A stretch of 64,000 nucleotides of DNA from Methanobacteriales archaeon HGW-Methanobacteriales-1 (GTDB taxonomy: Archaea > Methanobacteriota > Methanobacteria > Methanobacteriales > Methanobacteriaceae): the NCBI GenBank assembly GCA_002839705.1, contig PGYO01000005.1:186001-250000 (forward strand). The letters run 5' to 3'. Below are positions 28,444 through 37,932 of the stretch, piece after piece (position 1 is the stretch's first letter; every line of letters begins with the position of its first letter). The translations under genes were made by a program, and so were the position numbers. Below the pieces are notes generated by a model. The model had not been told where the DNA came from, ran no database searches, and saw only the letters and a list, made by a program, of their open reading frames with translations.

Positions 28444-29055
28444 TTATTTTTCGTTTTCTTCTATTATTAGGTAAGATGATAATACTTCAATCCATAATTC
28501 CATTGATGCTTCAAAATTTTCCCCTTGAAAATCATCCCGGTGTATAATAAAATGAATCATTGATAGCAATAGGCCATTGAGAGACTCCATGTCCACTCTT
28601 TTCATCCAACCTTGTTCCATCCAGTAATTAAAATATTTAGAAATATCTTCCTGATCGCGTTGTAAGTGTTCATTCAAGGTTTTTTCGGGGAGCTTTCGAA
28701 GGAGTAATTCATAATTTGATGAAGTTATCTCTTTGTACAGGGGCATGGTAGTTAACAATTCAACCATTTTATTAAGAAAAGCTTTGAAACATTCACGTCT
28801 ATTTCTTCCTGGTCGAAACATGTTTTCGAACATTTTCTCTTTAAATTCATGTTCTACCTCTTCTAAAACATCAAAGTATAATTCTTCCTTGGATTTATAA
28901 AATAGATAAAATGAGCCCTTAGATATATTTGAAGCACTTACAATTTCATCTAATGTTGTTTTTTGAAGCCCATATTTCTCGAAAAGATTCCGACCTTCTT
29001 TTAACAAGGATTTCTTAATTACTTCTTTTTCTTTTTCACTCCAAGGCCTAGGCAT
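28444..29055 (-). CDS. TetR-family transcriptional regulator
   Basis: The protein has 203 residues. The N-terminal helix-turn-helix is GLQKTTLDEIVSASNISKGS followed by FYLFYKSKEELYFDVLEEVE, which is diagnostic of TetR proteins. The rest is an all-helical ligand-binding and dimer domain. It is the first gene ahead of an ABC exporter on the same strand, so it probably represses that operon until a toxic ligand binds. TetR genes are not abundant in methanogens, so a bacterial origin is likely. Confidence 0.9.
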   Translation of the reverse strand: MPRPWSEKEKEVIKKSLLKEGRNLFEKYGLQKTTLDEIVSASNISKGSFYLFYKSKEELYFDVLEEVEHEFKEKMFENMFRPGRNRRECFKAFLNKMVELLTTMPLYKEITSSNYELLLRKLPEKTLNEHLQRDQEDISKYFNYWMEQGWMKRVDMESLNGLLLSMIHFIIHRDDFQGENFEASMELWIEVLSSYLIIEENEK

Positions 29056-29347
29056 ATTAATCTCCTTTATACTCTGTGACTAATTATATAGATATGGTCA
29101 TACAATATATAATTTTCTATTTATGGATTTTAAAAACCTATTTAAAAAATTGACGATTATAATACTTTTAAATATCAATCTGCTGAATTAAAAATTCACA
29201 AACTTTTAATTTTGTTTTGATTGATTAGATATGTATTTTTATACCTTGTATGAAGAAATAAAGATGATATTTAAAAAAACAACTAATATTATTTCCAGTT
29301 TTCACTCAAGTAAAAAATTAAATTATTAGAGTAATCACTCAAATAAC

Positions 29348-30715
29348 TCATTTCTTCTTATCCTGGGCCATTGCCAGTAATATAGCATCTGATTCATGGA
29401 CATCATAGTATTTGAAGTTCTGGATGAACTTTTTAAGATGTTTCTCCCCGTCTTCAGTTAGATAATATTCTTCCTCAATTTCTTCAATTAAAAGTTTATG
29501 TTCTTTTAAAGGATGAATAAGATCGTCAAATTGGTCTTCAAAATCATAATGTCCATTGCAGGTGGCCTTAAGCTCGCTGAGTACTGGGATGTAGTTATCT
29601 GGGTGGAAAACTCTTTCTAATGATTTAACAATGTCTGGTCTGGTTTTGGATTCTTTGGCCCATAATGTGTATAAAATCCAGTTTCTAAAGGCCACCAGTT
29701 GATTTTCTTCCCAACATTCTTGTAATGGTAGTTTATATTCCTGTGAATAATCTGCTTCATCACCTTTTTGGGCTGAAATAGCTTCTCTAAGTAAACCTAC
29801 AGCATCTTTAAAAATATTAGCTCCTACAATTAATCCAATCACTGCATCCACGAAATAAACACCGTATATGGCGAAAATGGCACCTATAATAACTGATGTA
29901 CCTATAAATATATGGTTTTTAGAATCTACAGACTGGGATATTAAGGTTAAACTGTTGGTGACCTTTCCCACATATCGTTGGTAATAAAAAAGAAATACCG
30001 CGGCCAATATGGCTATTCCTTCAACGCCTATAACTAAATAAGGCAAGGTCATAGGTGCAGCATGTCCAGCTAAGGTGGCTAATAGATGAGTGACCGAATC
30101 GAATAAAACACTCAATGCAGCAATGAATAATCCAAAGATAACCAGAAATGTACTTAGATTTTCTCGATGATATTTAATTCCCAGCCAAACTAATATGGCC
30201 TCCACGGTGTCCATAGTAGCATCAGTACCATCAGCAATTAAACCCATACTGCCGCTTATTAAACCACTACCTAGCTTAAGCACCGCTAGGAAGGCATCTA
30301 AAAATGTGGTGTTTTTGGCTGTTGTGGAAGGTTTTAATTCTTTATCTGCAGTAGTTGCCTCTTTTTTCATACTTTTTACATATTCATCCGCTTTATTAAG
30401 ACCTTCAGCAGTTAGTTCATATTTATTTTCATCATTCAGCTTAACCCATCCATCATCAATCAACTTATTCATTTCTTCTTCAGTTCCCTGACTGGCTTCA
30501 TGAGTTATCCCATCTTCCAGTTGAGAGCGCATGTGGGAAAGCGTGAAAAGTAATCTTTCGGCCAATGGTTGACCTTTCTCAGGTAACTGCTGATACCAAA
30601 TCAGAGATAAAAATAATATGGATTTTTCCCATAATTCATCTAAACTAAGTGGGCCTTTATGAAGGGCCATCATCAAAAATTTATCGTAACCTAAAACTGG
30701 TTTATTATCAACCAT
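29348..30715 (-). CDS. Winged-helix/cation-efflux-like membrane fusion protein
   Basis: The protein has 455 residues. Residues 1-115 resemble a PadR/winged-helix region (KFLMMALHKGPLSLDELWEK and GWVKLNDENKYELTAEG). Residues about 138-310 hold five or six membrane helices like the cation diffusion facilitator family: GLIADGTDATMDTVEAILV and SQSVDSKNHIFIGTSVIIGA carry the Asp/His pattern of the metal site. The C-terminal 140 residues contain a second winged-helix-like segment (HKLLIEEIEEEYYLTEDG). The combination of DNA-binding-like domains with a metal-transport-like core is unusual. Possible roles are metal transport with built-in sensing. A ribosome binding site aaaggagatg precedes the ATG. 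Confidence 0.72.
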   Translation of the reverse strand: MVDNKPVLGYDKFLMMALHKGPLSLDELWEKSILFLSLIWYQQLPEKGQPLAERLLFTLSHMRSQLEDGITHEASQGTEEEMNKLIDDGWVKLNDENKYELTAEGLNKADEYVKSMKKEATTADKELKPSTTAKNTTFLDAFLAVLKLGSGLISGSMGLIADGTDATMDTVEAILVWLGIKYHRENLSTFLVIFGLFIAALSVLFDSVTHLLATLAGHAAPMTLPYLVIGVEGIAILAAVFLFYYQRYVGKVTNSLTLISQSVDSKNHIFIGTSVIIGAIFAIYGVYFVDAVIGLIVGANIFKDAVGLLREAISAQKGDEADYSQEYKLPLQECWEENQLVAFRNWILYTLWAKESKTRPDIVKSLERVFHPDNYIPVLSELKATCNGHYDFEDQFDDLIHPLKEHKLLIEEIEEEYYLTEDGEKHLKKFIQNFKYYDVHESDAILLAMAQDKKK

Positions 30716-30919
30716 TTATTCATCTCCTTTAAATCCATGCTTATACCATTATAATTAATATCAATAGATAGGTGTTATAGTCTCATAAATTGCAAAATTT
30801 AAATTTATATACGTTTTCTGGAGTATTTACGTTAATTATTTAAGTTTAAATTTAATAAGTTATCATATAGCTTTTATGAGTTTTTGGAGATAAAAAATGT
30901 TTTGTTGGAGGATTTAATT

Positions 30920-31510
30920 ATGTATATGAGTAAAAATCGTATTGAAACCTTGGTGGACGGAATATTCGCCATTGCCATGACTTTGCTGGTTTTAGATTTA
31001 GCGGTACCTGATCTAAATGGTCCCTTAAGTAATTTAATAATACAAAATACTCTTTATGACTTATTGCCTTCTTTTATCTCCTTGGTAGTAAGTTTCGTTT
31101 TACTGGCCATGTTCTGGAATATACATCATCGTATTTATAGCCAGATAAAATCAGTTAATGGTACTTTGTTGTGGATAAACATGATATGGCTTTTATTTAT
31201 TGTGCTAGTTCCATTTTCAGCATCTTTAAATGGAGATTACAGTGAATACACCATTTCTAACGTTATTTTTAATATAAACATGATTGGAATAGCGGTAGTT
31301 CTTTTCTTGAATGTTTACATTATAAATCGTAGTGATTTTTTGCATGAAAATGCAGATATGGCCCAATTAAAGTCCAGTGAAAAAGCGACTATATTATTTA
31401 TAATAATTGCCCTAATGGCGCTGATACTTTCGTTTATAACTCCAACTTGGTGTAATTTAGTTTACCTTCTAATTTTTCCTCTGGAGATGCTAATGGATAG
31501 ACAATCTTAG
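30920..31510 (+). CDS. TMEM175-type potassium channel protein (DUF1211)
   Basis: The protein has 196 residues from the ATG preceded by ttggaggattta. The hallmark is RIETLVDGIFAIAMTLLVLD at the start of the first helix (R-x3-x-x-DG-[IV]-FAIA), and about six membrane helices follow. Prokaryotic TMEM175 proteins form tetrameric K+-selective channels with one six-helix repeat. An upstream frame start at 30884 lies before the ribosome binding site. The gene is monocistronic and is followed by a T-rich tract. Confidence 0.85.
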   Translation: MYMSKNRIETLVDGIFAIAMTLLVLDLAVPDLNGPLSNLIIQNTLYDLLPSFISLVVSFVLLAMFWNIHHRIYSQIKSVNGTLLWINMIWLLFIVLVPFSASLNGDYSEYTISNVIFNINMIGIAVVLFLNVYIINRSDFLHENADMAQLKSSEKATILFIIIALMALILSFITPTWCNLVYLLIFPLEMLMDRQS

Positions 31511-31678
31511 AAAGAAGAATAAAAGAATGATAATAGTCCGGGTTTCTGGATTTTCATTTCTTTTTTTATTTTTGTATCCAGTAACTTAAATTTCCATACC
31601 AATAAAAATGGGAAATAACTATTTTCTTATATTGAATAAAAATAAAATTTCTAATAAAAAATTATTCAAAAAAAGTAA

Positions 31679-32437
31679 TTACTCATTTAATTTCAAGCTG
31701 GCAACATAGTTATATTCTTTTTTAAGATTCTTAGCCATGTTTTTATCAAATATAATTTCTGGGGCCCGGCCAAAATGTTCGCCAGCCAGTTTCAGATGAT
31801 AAAGGCCAATCCCAACATCCATAGGGGGATATTTTTTGGTTAATAATCCTTTAACACGCCCTGGCTCAATATAATATGCCTGAATTAAGTTTTTATCTCC
31901 AGTAAAAAACCAGGACTGAGCATTAGTTGCAGTAGGAGCTATACGAGCTGCTTCCAGTATATCCTCAGCACCTTCGATGTCACTTATTTCCTTTAGTGGT
32001 TTTCTTTTAAATTCAGAGATATTAGTTCTGTGCAATGTTTCCTGGGGGTTCCCAAAGGGCATTAAAATTATAAATTTTAGATTAGAACTTTCTAAAGCCT
32101 CTTTTTTCAGAGTGGGAATGCCCTGCCAACATGCTCCTAATCCATTGGCCGAAAGGAACAGGTCCATCTGCTGCAGCATGAACCCTACATTGCTTAAATA
32201 ACCTTCTTTAACCTCTGAAAATACGGCTATGTAATGAGGGGCTTTTTTCATCATCCTTCTTTTCACTAAATCAGGTGATATTATTTTAAATTCAATTTTA
32301 ATGTTCTCATGCAAGGGTTCCAATGTCTGAAGACAATCTGAGATCTCATTTAAAGTGCTTTCATCCAGGGGAGTTAAATCAAACTTTCTAATGGACTTTC
32401 TTTTGAATATTGTTTCATAAAGGTTTGTTTTATCCAT
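31679..32437 (-). CDS. Nitroreductase-like protein (putative TM nitroreductase family)
   Basis: The protein has 252 residues. FMN-binding elements are FKRKSIRKFDLTPLDE at the N-terminus and ILEAARIAPTATNAQSWFFT near residue 160, separated by a region with GLGACWQGIPTLK. This order (the family hallmark split by an insertion) fits the larger nitroreductase subgroup found in methanogens and clostridia. It is followed on the same strand after 56 bases by a flavodoxin gene upstream, so the two may work together in electron transfer. Substrate unknown. Confidence 0.8.
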   Translation of the reverse strand: MDKTNLYETIFKRKSIRKFDLTPLDESTLNEISDCLQTLEPLHENIKIEFKIISPDLVKRRMMKKAPHYIAVFSEVKEGYLSNVGFMLQQMDLFLSANGLGACWQGIPTLKKEALESSNLKFIILMPFGNPQETLHRTNISEFKRKPLKEISDIEGAEDILEAARIAPTATNAQSWFFTGDKNLIQAYYIEPGRVKGLLTKKYPPMDVGIGLYHLKLAGEHFGRAPEIIFDKNMAKNLKKEYNYVASLKLNE

Positions 32438-32493
32438 TTTATCACCAACAGTGCTCTTAAATTTCTTATCTTAATAATGTCATTATTTTATAA

Positions 32494-32931
32494 TTATTTT
32501 AAACTTTTAGCAAAGTTTTCAGCATCTTTAAAATCATCTTCATTGGGTTGACCTTTATTATGTCCACCTACTAATTTTAAAGGCCCATAGGTGTCAAATC
32601 CTTTGCACTCAAAGTCACCCAGAACTTCAAAACCTTTTTTCGATAATTTTTCATTTAGCCATTTATTTGGTTTCCCATTGCCGCTGGTAAGGAATGTAAA
32701 TGTTTTTTTGTTTTCAACATTGTCTAGGTCTTCAATAAACTTTCTAAGCTTTTTGTGGGGCCTATAATAATATATTCCTGAACCAAAGCCAATTAAATCA
32801 TATTCTTTTATGATATCTGGATGGGCATCTTTTAAATCTATTAAATCTGCTTCCAGAGATTTGGCCATTACTTCAGCGATTTTTTTAGTATTTCCATGAT
32901 GTATTGACTTGTAAATTATTGCAGTTTTCAT
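32494..32931 (-). CDS. Flavodoxin family protein
   Basis: The protein has 145 residues. The FMN phosphate loop is IYKSIHHGNTKKIAEVMAK (residues 5-23), and the second loop FGSGIYYYRPHKKLRKF is around 50-66. The close pairing with a nitroreductase-like gene and an ArsR regulator upstream suggests a redox set induced together. A half-site like the ArsR operator, ttcgaa at 32985-32990, lies in its upstream spacer. Confidence 0.85.
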   Translation of the reverse strand: MKTAIIYKSIHHGNTKKIAEVMAKSLEADLIDLKDAHPDIIKEYDLIGFGSGIYYYRPHKKLRKFIEDLDNVENKKTFTFLTSGNGKPNKWLNEKLSKKGFEVLGDFECKGFDTYGPLKLVGGHNKGQPNEDDFKDAENFAKSLK

Positions 32932-33007
32932 TTTAATCCTCTTTTAAATAACTATTAATTTTAATATTCATTAATTTGACAACTTTCGAATTATATCTTA
33001 AAAAATT

Positions 33008-33310
33008 TTAATATTCATTATTATGTAGCTTTAAAAGTTCATTAACTTCATTAACCATTTCTTCATTCACTTTAGCCACTAAATATTTCCCTTTTCTCTC
33101 TGTAAAGATTAATTCTGCATTTGATAATTCTTTAAGGTGGTGAGAAATGGTAGGGGCTCCAATATTCAATGATTTAGTTATATCACTGATTAAACAACCG
33201 CAATCAGTTTCATAACTGGCTTCTTGCTGTTTAACAATTTGTAGATATAATTCTAAGCGATTAGGATTGGAAAGGGCTTTGAATATTTTGGCCATTTTTT
33301 TAGTATCCAT
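33008..33310 (-). CDS. ArsR-family transcriptional regulator
   Basis: The protein has 100 residues from the ATG preceded by aggtgcataaa. The winged helix is KALSNPNRLELYLQIVKQQE followed by CGCLISDITKSLNIGAPTIS and HHLKELSNAELIFTERKGKY. The Cys-x-Cys at the start of the second helix (DCGCL) resembles the metal-binding site of ArsR/SmtB proteins and may sense metal or redox. A GTG three codons earlier overlaps the binding site. A perfect palindrome sits 25 bases upstream of the start. Confidence 0.87.
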   Translation of the reverse strand: MDTKKMAKIFKALSNPNRLELYLQIVKQQEASYETDCGCLISDITKSLNIGAPTISHHLKELSNAELIFTERKGKYLVAKVNEEMVNEVNELLKLHNNEY

Positions 33311-33334
33311 TTTATGCACCTGTTATTTTTAAAA

Positions 33335-33350
33335 TTCGATAAGTATCGAA
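33335..33350. promoter_or_regulatory. Palindromic operator of the ArsR gene
   Basis: The sequence ttcgata-ag-tatcgaa is a perfect 7-base inverted repeat with a 2-base centre. A minus-strand TATA element (tatataaata region, 33370-33380) places the transcript start at about 33348, inside the palindrome. A bound dimer would therefore block transcription of the ArsR gene itself. Confidence 0.65.
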
Positions 33351-33410
33351 ATGATTTATTTTTGAAATGATATATAAATATTTTGCTTAGTTAAATTATA
33401 TTAAATTCCA

Positions 33411-34613
33411 TTAATTAGAATTAAGATCCAATAATGCACGTTTAAATATCCCTAAACCTTCTTCCATTTCTTCTTTTGAGATATTTAAAGCTGGAAACAT
33501 TCTAATTACATTTCCCTGAGTTACATTTAAAAGAAGGCCATTATCAAAACATTTGGAATTTAAAGAAGTAGTAATATCATCACCAGCCATTTCTATGGCA
33601 ATCAAAAGTCCTTTACCTCTTACATCTTTTATTAAATCAGGATACTCTTTTTTTAATTTCATGAGTTCAACAAGGACAAATTGACCTACAGATTTCACAT
33701 TTTCACAGATTTTATTATCTAACATGTATTTGATAACTGCATAGGCCACTGCACAACCCAGGGGATTACCACAATAGGTTCCTCCATGATCTCCTACTTC
33801 CAGTTTGTCATGAACCTCTTCGCTCATTGCAAAGGCCGCAAAAGGGAATCCGCCAGCAATGCCTTTGGCCATGGTTAAAATGTCAATTTTAACTTTATCT
33901 GATGTGAACATGGAACCAGTTCGACAAAATCCGGTCTGAATTTCATCTACTATCAAAAGAACATCATTTTCCTGACATAAATTGGATAATTTTTCCAGAT
34001 AATCCTCATCAGGGACATTTATCCCACCTTCACCTTGTATAGGTTCCACTATTACAGCTGCCACGTCTTGAGTGAGAACCTGAGCTATTGAGGTAATGTC
34101 ATTATATGGAACAAACATGTGGTGGGGAATTAGGGGATTAAATTTGTCCCGATGTTTATTTTGGCCGGTGGCAGACACAGTACTGATAGTTCGGCCATGA
34201 AAACTCTTTTTAGTAGATATGATGTTTAATTTTCCAGTTGCCTTTCTGGCTAGTTTGATAACAGCATCATTAGCTTCTGCTCCACTATTTGCGAAAAACA
34301 CACGGGTTAAATTTTCGGCCAGTACCTCTTTTTGCATTAATGATATAAGTTTGGAGCGTGCAGGAGAATAGGTGGCTCCAGAATTAGGGTTTTGGATAAT
34401 TTTTTTACCCTGTTCCACCAAAGCCTCGGTAATTACGGGATTAGCATGCCCGATGCTGGTTACACCCCAACCCGAAGTGAAATCTACATATTTTTGGCCT
34501 TTTTCGTCGTAGACATATATTCCTTGGCCTTTTTCTATTGATATCTTTGTTTTATTTGCAAAAGAAGCATAGTGAGTATCTTCAATTTGAAATGTGTCTG
34601 TAATTTGGTCCAT
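33411..34613 (-). CDS. argD: Class III PLP-dependent aminotransferase, probable acetylornithine aminotransferase
   Basis: The protein has 400 residues. Hallmarks: DFTSGWGVTSIGHANPVITE, FFANSGAEANDAVIKLARK, SFHGRTISTVSATGQNKHRD, VIVEPIQGEGGINVP and LLIVDEIQTGFCRTGSMF. The PLP lysine is in MAKGIAGGFPFAAFA, and HGGTYCGNPLGCAVA follows. The closest match by eye is ArgD, which makes N-acetylornithine in arginine synthesis, though related ornithine or lysine aminotransferases share these features. The ATG at 34611-34613 has a ggcgat ribosome binding site. Confidence 0.88.
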   Translation of the reverse strand: MDQITDTFQIEDTHYASFANKTKISIEKGQGIYVYDEKGQKYVDFTSGWGVTSIGHANPVITEALVEQGKKIIQNPNSGATYSPARSKLISLMQKEVLAENLTRVFFANSGAEANDAVIKLARKATGKLNIISTKKSFHGRTISTVSATGQNKHRDKFNPLIPHHMFVPYNDITSIAQVLTQDVAAVIVEPIQGEGGINVPDEDYLEKLSNLCQENDVLLIVDEIQTGFCRTGSMFTSDKVKIDILTMAKGIAGGFPFAAFAMSEEVHDKLEVGDHGGTYCGNPLGCAVAYAVIKYMLDNKICENVKSVGQFVLVELMKLKKEYPDLIKDVRGKGLLIAIEMAGDDITTSLNSKCFDNGLLLNVTQGNVIRMFPALNISKEEMEEGLGIFKRALLDLNSN

Positions 34614-34768
34614 ATTATCGCCGAATTATTATAATTATCTTTTCACTTAATTTAATTTTTTTAATACTAATATATTTTTATAATCTTAAGAGAAAAACAC
34701 TACTGTGAATGAATAAGAGACGTATTTTAATGGTTTAATATAGGTTAGTAAATAATAAGGTTATTAAA

Positions 34769-35719
34769 ATGAAAAAAATCACTTGGATAACATATATAGG
34801 GGCTCTTCTATTAGTGTGCTTAATAGTTTATGAAAGTTCTGCTTACTATTTAATGTCTCAGGAAACTATTGTAGTGGGTTACCTTCCAAGTGACCATGAT
34901 TCTGCTCTTTTTATTGCAGATGCAAAGGGTATGTTTGAAAAAGAGGGATTTAATGTGGAAATGGTCCCATTTCGTTCAGGAACAGAAATGGTTCAGGCTG
35001 CTGACCGGGGTCTTATTGATGTAGGTTATTGCGGAATGGCTCCTGTTTTGAGGGGAATCGACAAAGGGTTTGCTGTGAAGGTGGTAGCACCGGTTAATCT
35101 GGAAGGTAGTGGTATGATGGTTAAAAATGATACTATAAAAAGTGTTACTGATTTAGAGGATAAAACAGTGGCTACTCCGCCAAGTATTTCTATACAGGAT
35201 ATTCTATTAATCTATTTAATGCATAACAACAATTATTCCACCAATTCCTTCTGCAACACCGATGTGGAAGTACCTTTAATGGATGAAAGCCTGAAATCAG
35301 GTTCAGTTGATGCGTTTATTGCATGGGAGCCATATGTATCACAATCTTATATGAGTGGCGATGGTAGTTTGTTAATGTACTCTAGTGATATATGGCCAAA
35401 TCATCCCTGCTGTGTGGTCATTGCCAATCAGAAATTTATTGATAAAAATCCTCAAATGTTAAGAAAATTTTTGAAAGTCCACTCACAAGCAACCAGTTAT
35501 GTTCAGTCCCATAAAAATGAAACTATCCTTATAGTGTCACAGAAGCTTGGTGTGAATAAATCCATAGCATCATCTTCACTAACCCATGTTAAATTTACAA
35601 GTATACCTGATTCGGAATTTAAGAAAAATGTTAACAAATTGGCGGAATTCATGCATTCATTAGGTTATTTACGAAATAATCTAACTGATGATGAAATCTT
35701 TGATTTTAACTATCTTTAA
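34769..35719 (+). CDS. ABC transporter substrate-binding protein (SsuA/NrtA-like), orphan
   Basis: The protein has 316 residues. An N-terminal hydrophobic segment (about 5-25) should be an uncleaved membrane anchor or signal. The domain begins with TIVVGYLPSDHDSALFIADA, then FNVEMVPFRSGTEMVQAADR and VGYCGMAPVLRGIDKGFAVK, as in periplasmic-type binding proteins for sulfonates, nitrate or thiamine precursors. No permease or ATPase gene is adjacent, so it must use partners elsewhere or act alone as a receptor. It is divergent from the argD-like gene. Confidence 0.85.
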   Translation: MKKITWITYIGALLLVCLIVYESSAYYLMSQETIVVGYLPSDHDSALFIADAKGMFEKEGFNVEMVPFRSGTEMVQAADRGLIDVGYCGMAPVLRGIDKGFAVKVVAPVNLEGSGMMVKNDTIKSVTDLEDKTVATPPSISIQDILLIYLMHNNNYSTNSFCNTDVEVPLMDESLKSGSVDAFIAWEPYVSQSYMSGDGSLLMYSSDIWPNHPCCVVIANQKFIDKNPQMLRKFLKVHSQATSYVQSHKNETILIVSQKLGVNKSIASSSLTHVKFTSIPDSEFKKNVNKLAEFMHSLGYLRNNLTDDEIFDFNYL

Positions 35720-35845
35720 AAAAGATTATTCTAAATGTCAATAACAAAATATTTTTTTTATAACTTTTTTAATATAAATGTTATATTTTTTCTGCATTGA
35801 TCAAACAAATCATGATAAATTAGTTTAATGATCATAGAACATTGT

Positions 35846-37285
35846 TCAGGTGTTAGTTTTTTCATTCGTCAGGAAAGACAGTATAATGATAACCACACTG
35901 ATAGACATCCCAATGAAGAATGCGCTCTGAAAACCAGTTAAAAGAGCACTTTTTGGAATTATGAGTTGATAAGCACCGATAGGTTGCATAATGTCCACTT
36001 GTTTGGACTGGGCACTGATTACGCTGTCGAATATTCCCTGAAAAATAACCATACCCATTACCAGGCCCAGATATCGTGCAGTATTCATTAAGCTGGAAAT
36101 GGCCCCTGTTTTTTCAGAAGAACTGTGGCTCATTACCATTTTGTTGTTGGCGGGTCCAAACATTCCTTCACATAAGGATCGTATGGCCAGGGCGATGAAA
36201 ATGAATAAAATTCCAACCGTTAGATCCATTATGGTGAAGATTAATGTAGAAATGATGAGTGCAAGTGCGGAAAAAATTGCCACGGGTTTTGATCCGATGT
36301 GGTCTGATAGATAGCCGGATAGTGGTCCTGTAACCAGGATCAGCAAAGAAGGTATGAGTATTATCATCCCTGCAAAGTCAGCACTGTAACCATGGATTAA
36401 CTCCAGATAAAATGGAACTAAAAAGATGGTTCCAGTTAAAACTAGATTGGCTAGGAAAGTGGCTAACAATGCTGTGGTTAGATAAACGTTCCTAAGAACA
36501 TGTAAATCAAATAGAGGAGATTCATGTTTCCATTCCCAGATAACAAAGCAAACACCTAACATAGTCACCAGGGTCAATCCTAGAGGGAACCAGTTGGGTA
36601 GGGTATTTATGTTTCGGACTAGTTGAATCAAAAGTAGGAATGAAATGATGGTTGAGAGGGCCAGAATGGAACCGATAAAATCGAAACTTGATGGTTTTTT
36701 AAGTTTTTGCCTTACAGGTATATATTTATGGGCTAAATAAATGGTTAAAATGGCTAATGGAATGTTCACAATGAATATCCATCTCCAATTTGCGTAGGTA
36801 TCTATAAATCCTCCTAATCCATATCCCAAGGATAATCCAATGGTAGTAGCCAATGAAATATATCCAAATGCCTTTCCCCGATTTTCAGGGCGGAAACTAA
36901 GAGTTATTATCGCTGGAATCACTGAAAGCAACATGGATGATCCAATGCCTTGGATGATGCGGAATAATAGTAAATGATAAAAGTTCAGTGAAACTGCACA
37001 TAGGTACGCGCCAGCGGCAAAAATAAACAGTCCCATTATGAATATCTTTTTGTAACCAATAAAATCCCCCACTCTTCCAAAAATAAGTAGAAAGCTGGTG
37101 AGGATAACCAAATGAATGATAACAACCCATGCGACCATACTGGTACTTATATCCAGATACTGGGAAAGGGTAGGCAATGAAATGTTAATAATGCCTGCAC
37201 TCAATGACCATAAAAAAACACCCATAACTAGGGGCAGTAATATGAATAATCTTCGATGTTTTTCAACGGTTTTTTTATTTCTCAT
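35846..37285 (-). CDS. Major facilitator superfamily exporter, DHA2/EmrB-like (14 helices)
   Basis: The protein has 479 residues with about 14 hydrophobic segments. The motif FGRVGDFIGYKKIFIMG (near residue 70) and IQGIGSSMLLSVIPAIITLS are the DHA2 A and C motifs, and LGYGLGGFIDTYANWRWIFIVN is the EmrB/QacA hallmark near residue 155. It should export drugs or other hydrophobic compounds using the proton or sodium gradient. An operator-like dyad lies 22-52 bases upstream of its ATG. The spacing to the ATG lacks a strong ribosome binding site. Confidence 0.9.
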   Translation of the reverse strand: MRNKKTVEKHRRLFILLPLVMGVFLWSLSAGIINISLPTLSQYLDISTSMVAWVVIIHLVILTSFLLIFGRVGDFIGYKKIFIMGLFIFAAGAYLCAVSLNFYHLLLFRIIQGIGSSMLLSVIPAIITLSFRPENRGKAFGYISLATTIGLSLGYGLGGFIDTYANWRWIFIVNIPLAILTIYLAHKYIPVRQKLKKPSSFDFIGSILALSTIISFLLLIQLVRNINTLPNWFPLGLTLVTMLGVCFVIWEWKHESPLFDLHVLRNVYLTTALLATFLANLVLTGTIFLVPFYLELIHGYSADFAGMIILIPSLLILVTGPLSGYLSDHIGSKPVAIFSALALIISTLIFTIMDLTVGILFIFIALAIRSLCEGMFGPANNKMVMSHSSSEKTGAISSLMNTARYLGLVMGMVIFQGIFDSVISAQSKQVDIMQPIGAYQLIIPKSALLTGFQSAFFIGMSISVVIIILSFLTNEKTNT

Positions 37286-37932
37286 TTAATTTGCCTGCGC
37301 TTAATAAATATGGTTAATTTACCTATTAATCCATATTAAATATGGTATCTTGGATTAACTTAATCTTTAGAGTTGATTCATAGATTGAATTTTAATGAAA
37401 AATGCTTAATAGTGAAATTTAAATTCTTGTTTCGTATTTTGCCTTATTGAAATAAATCGTAAAATGTGTTCTACGTTATAGTTAAAGTTCTATCCTCCGG
37501 TTAATTCGTTTACTTAGTCGAATAACTAACTCAAGTCCGGACATGGCGTCTTTTTAAGATTGATATCTTTTGGAATACCAATTCAATTATCACTAACTTC
37601 TAATTTAAATATATTCTTTTCAATCCTTTGATTTTGATCTTTATTTTAGTAATTGGTTTATTCTCTGTTTTTAATGAAATAATGCTTAACCACTTAAGTT
37701 TTTTTTATATTGACCAAGCAAAAAGAACTAATATTATATGGATAAAAAAATTAATAGTTTATTTTATTTAACCTTCATTGCCAAATAAATCGTAAATATA
37801 ACTTAAAATTCCATAAAAACTATATGTTGTTAATATGGTTCTAGTAATAAAATATCGGAATTTTAAGCTAAATTAAACTTGAAATAATTGAATCTGATAA
37901 AAAAATAAATCATTAAAATAAAAAAGTAATTT
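37286..37932. other. Long A/T-rich gap between the exporter and polyphosphate kinase genes
   Basis: No gene is supported. The features seen are the dyad next to the exporter, a small stem attcg (37504-37508) with cgaat (37519-37523) inside a GC-richer patch from about 37490 to 37555, and a near-repeat of aaataaatcgtaaa at about 37450 and 37785. Their meaning is unknown. Confidence 0.35.
37307..37337. promoter_or_regulatory. Dyad upstream of the MFS exporter
   Basis: The arms aatatggttaat (37307-37318) and attaatccatatt (37325-37337) are inverted repeats differing by one inserted base, with ttacct between them. The location just upstream of the minus-strand ATG suits a repressor site. No regulator gene is adjacent. 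Confidence 0.4.

Noticed and set aside
18450-37285. A phage or transposon origin for the accessory zone
   Set aside because: No integrase, transposase, inverted terminal repeats or attachment-site duplication is visible within the zone.
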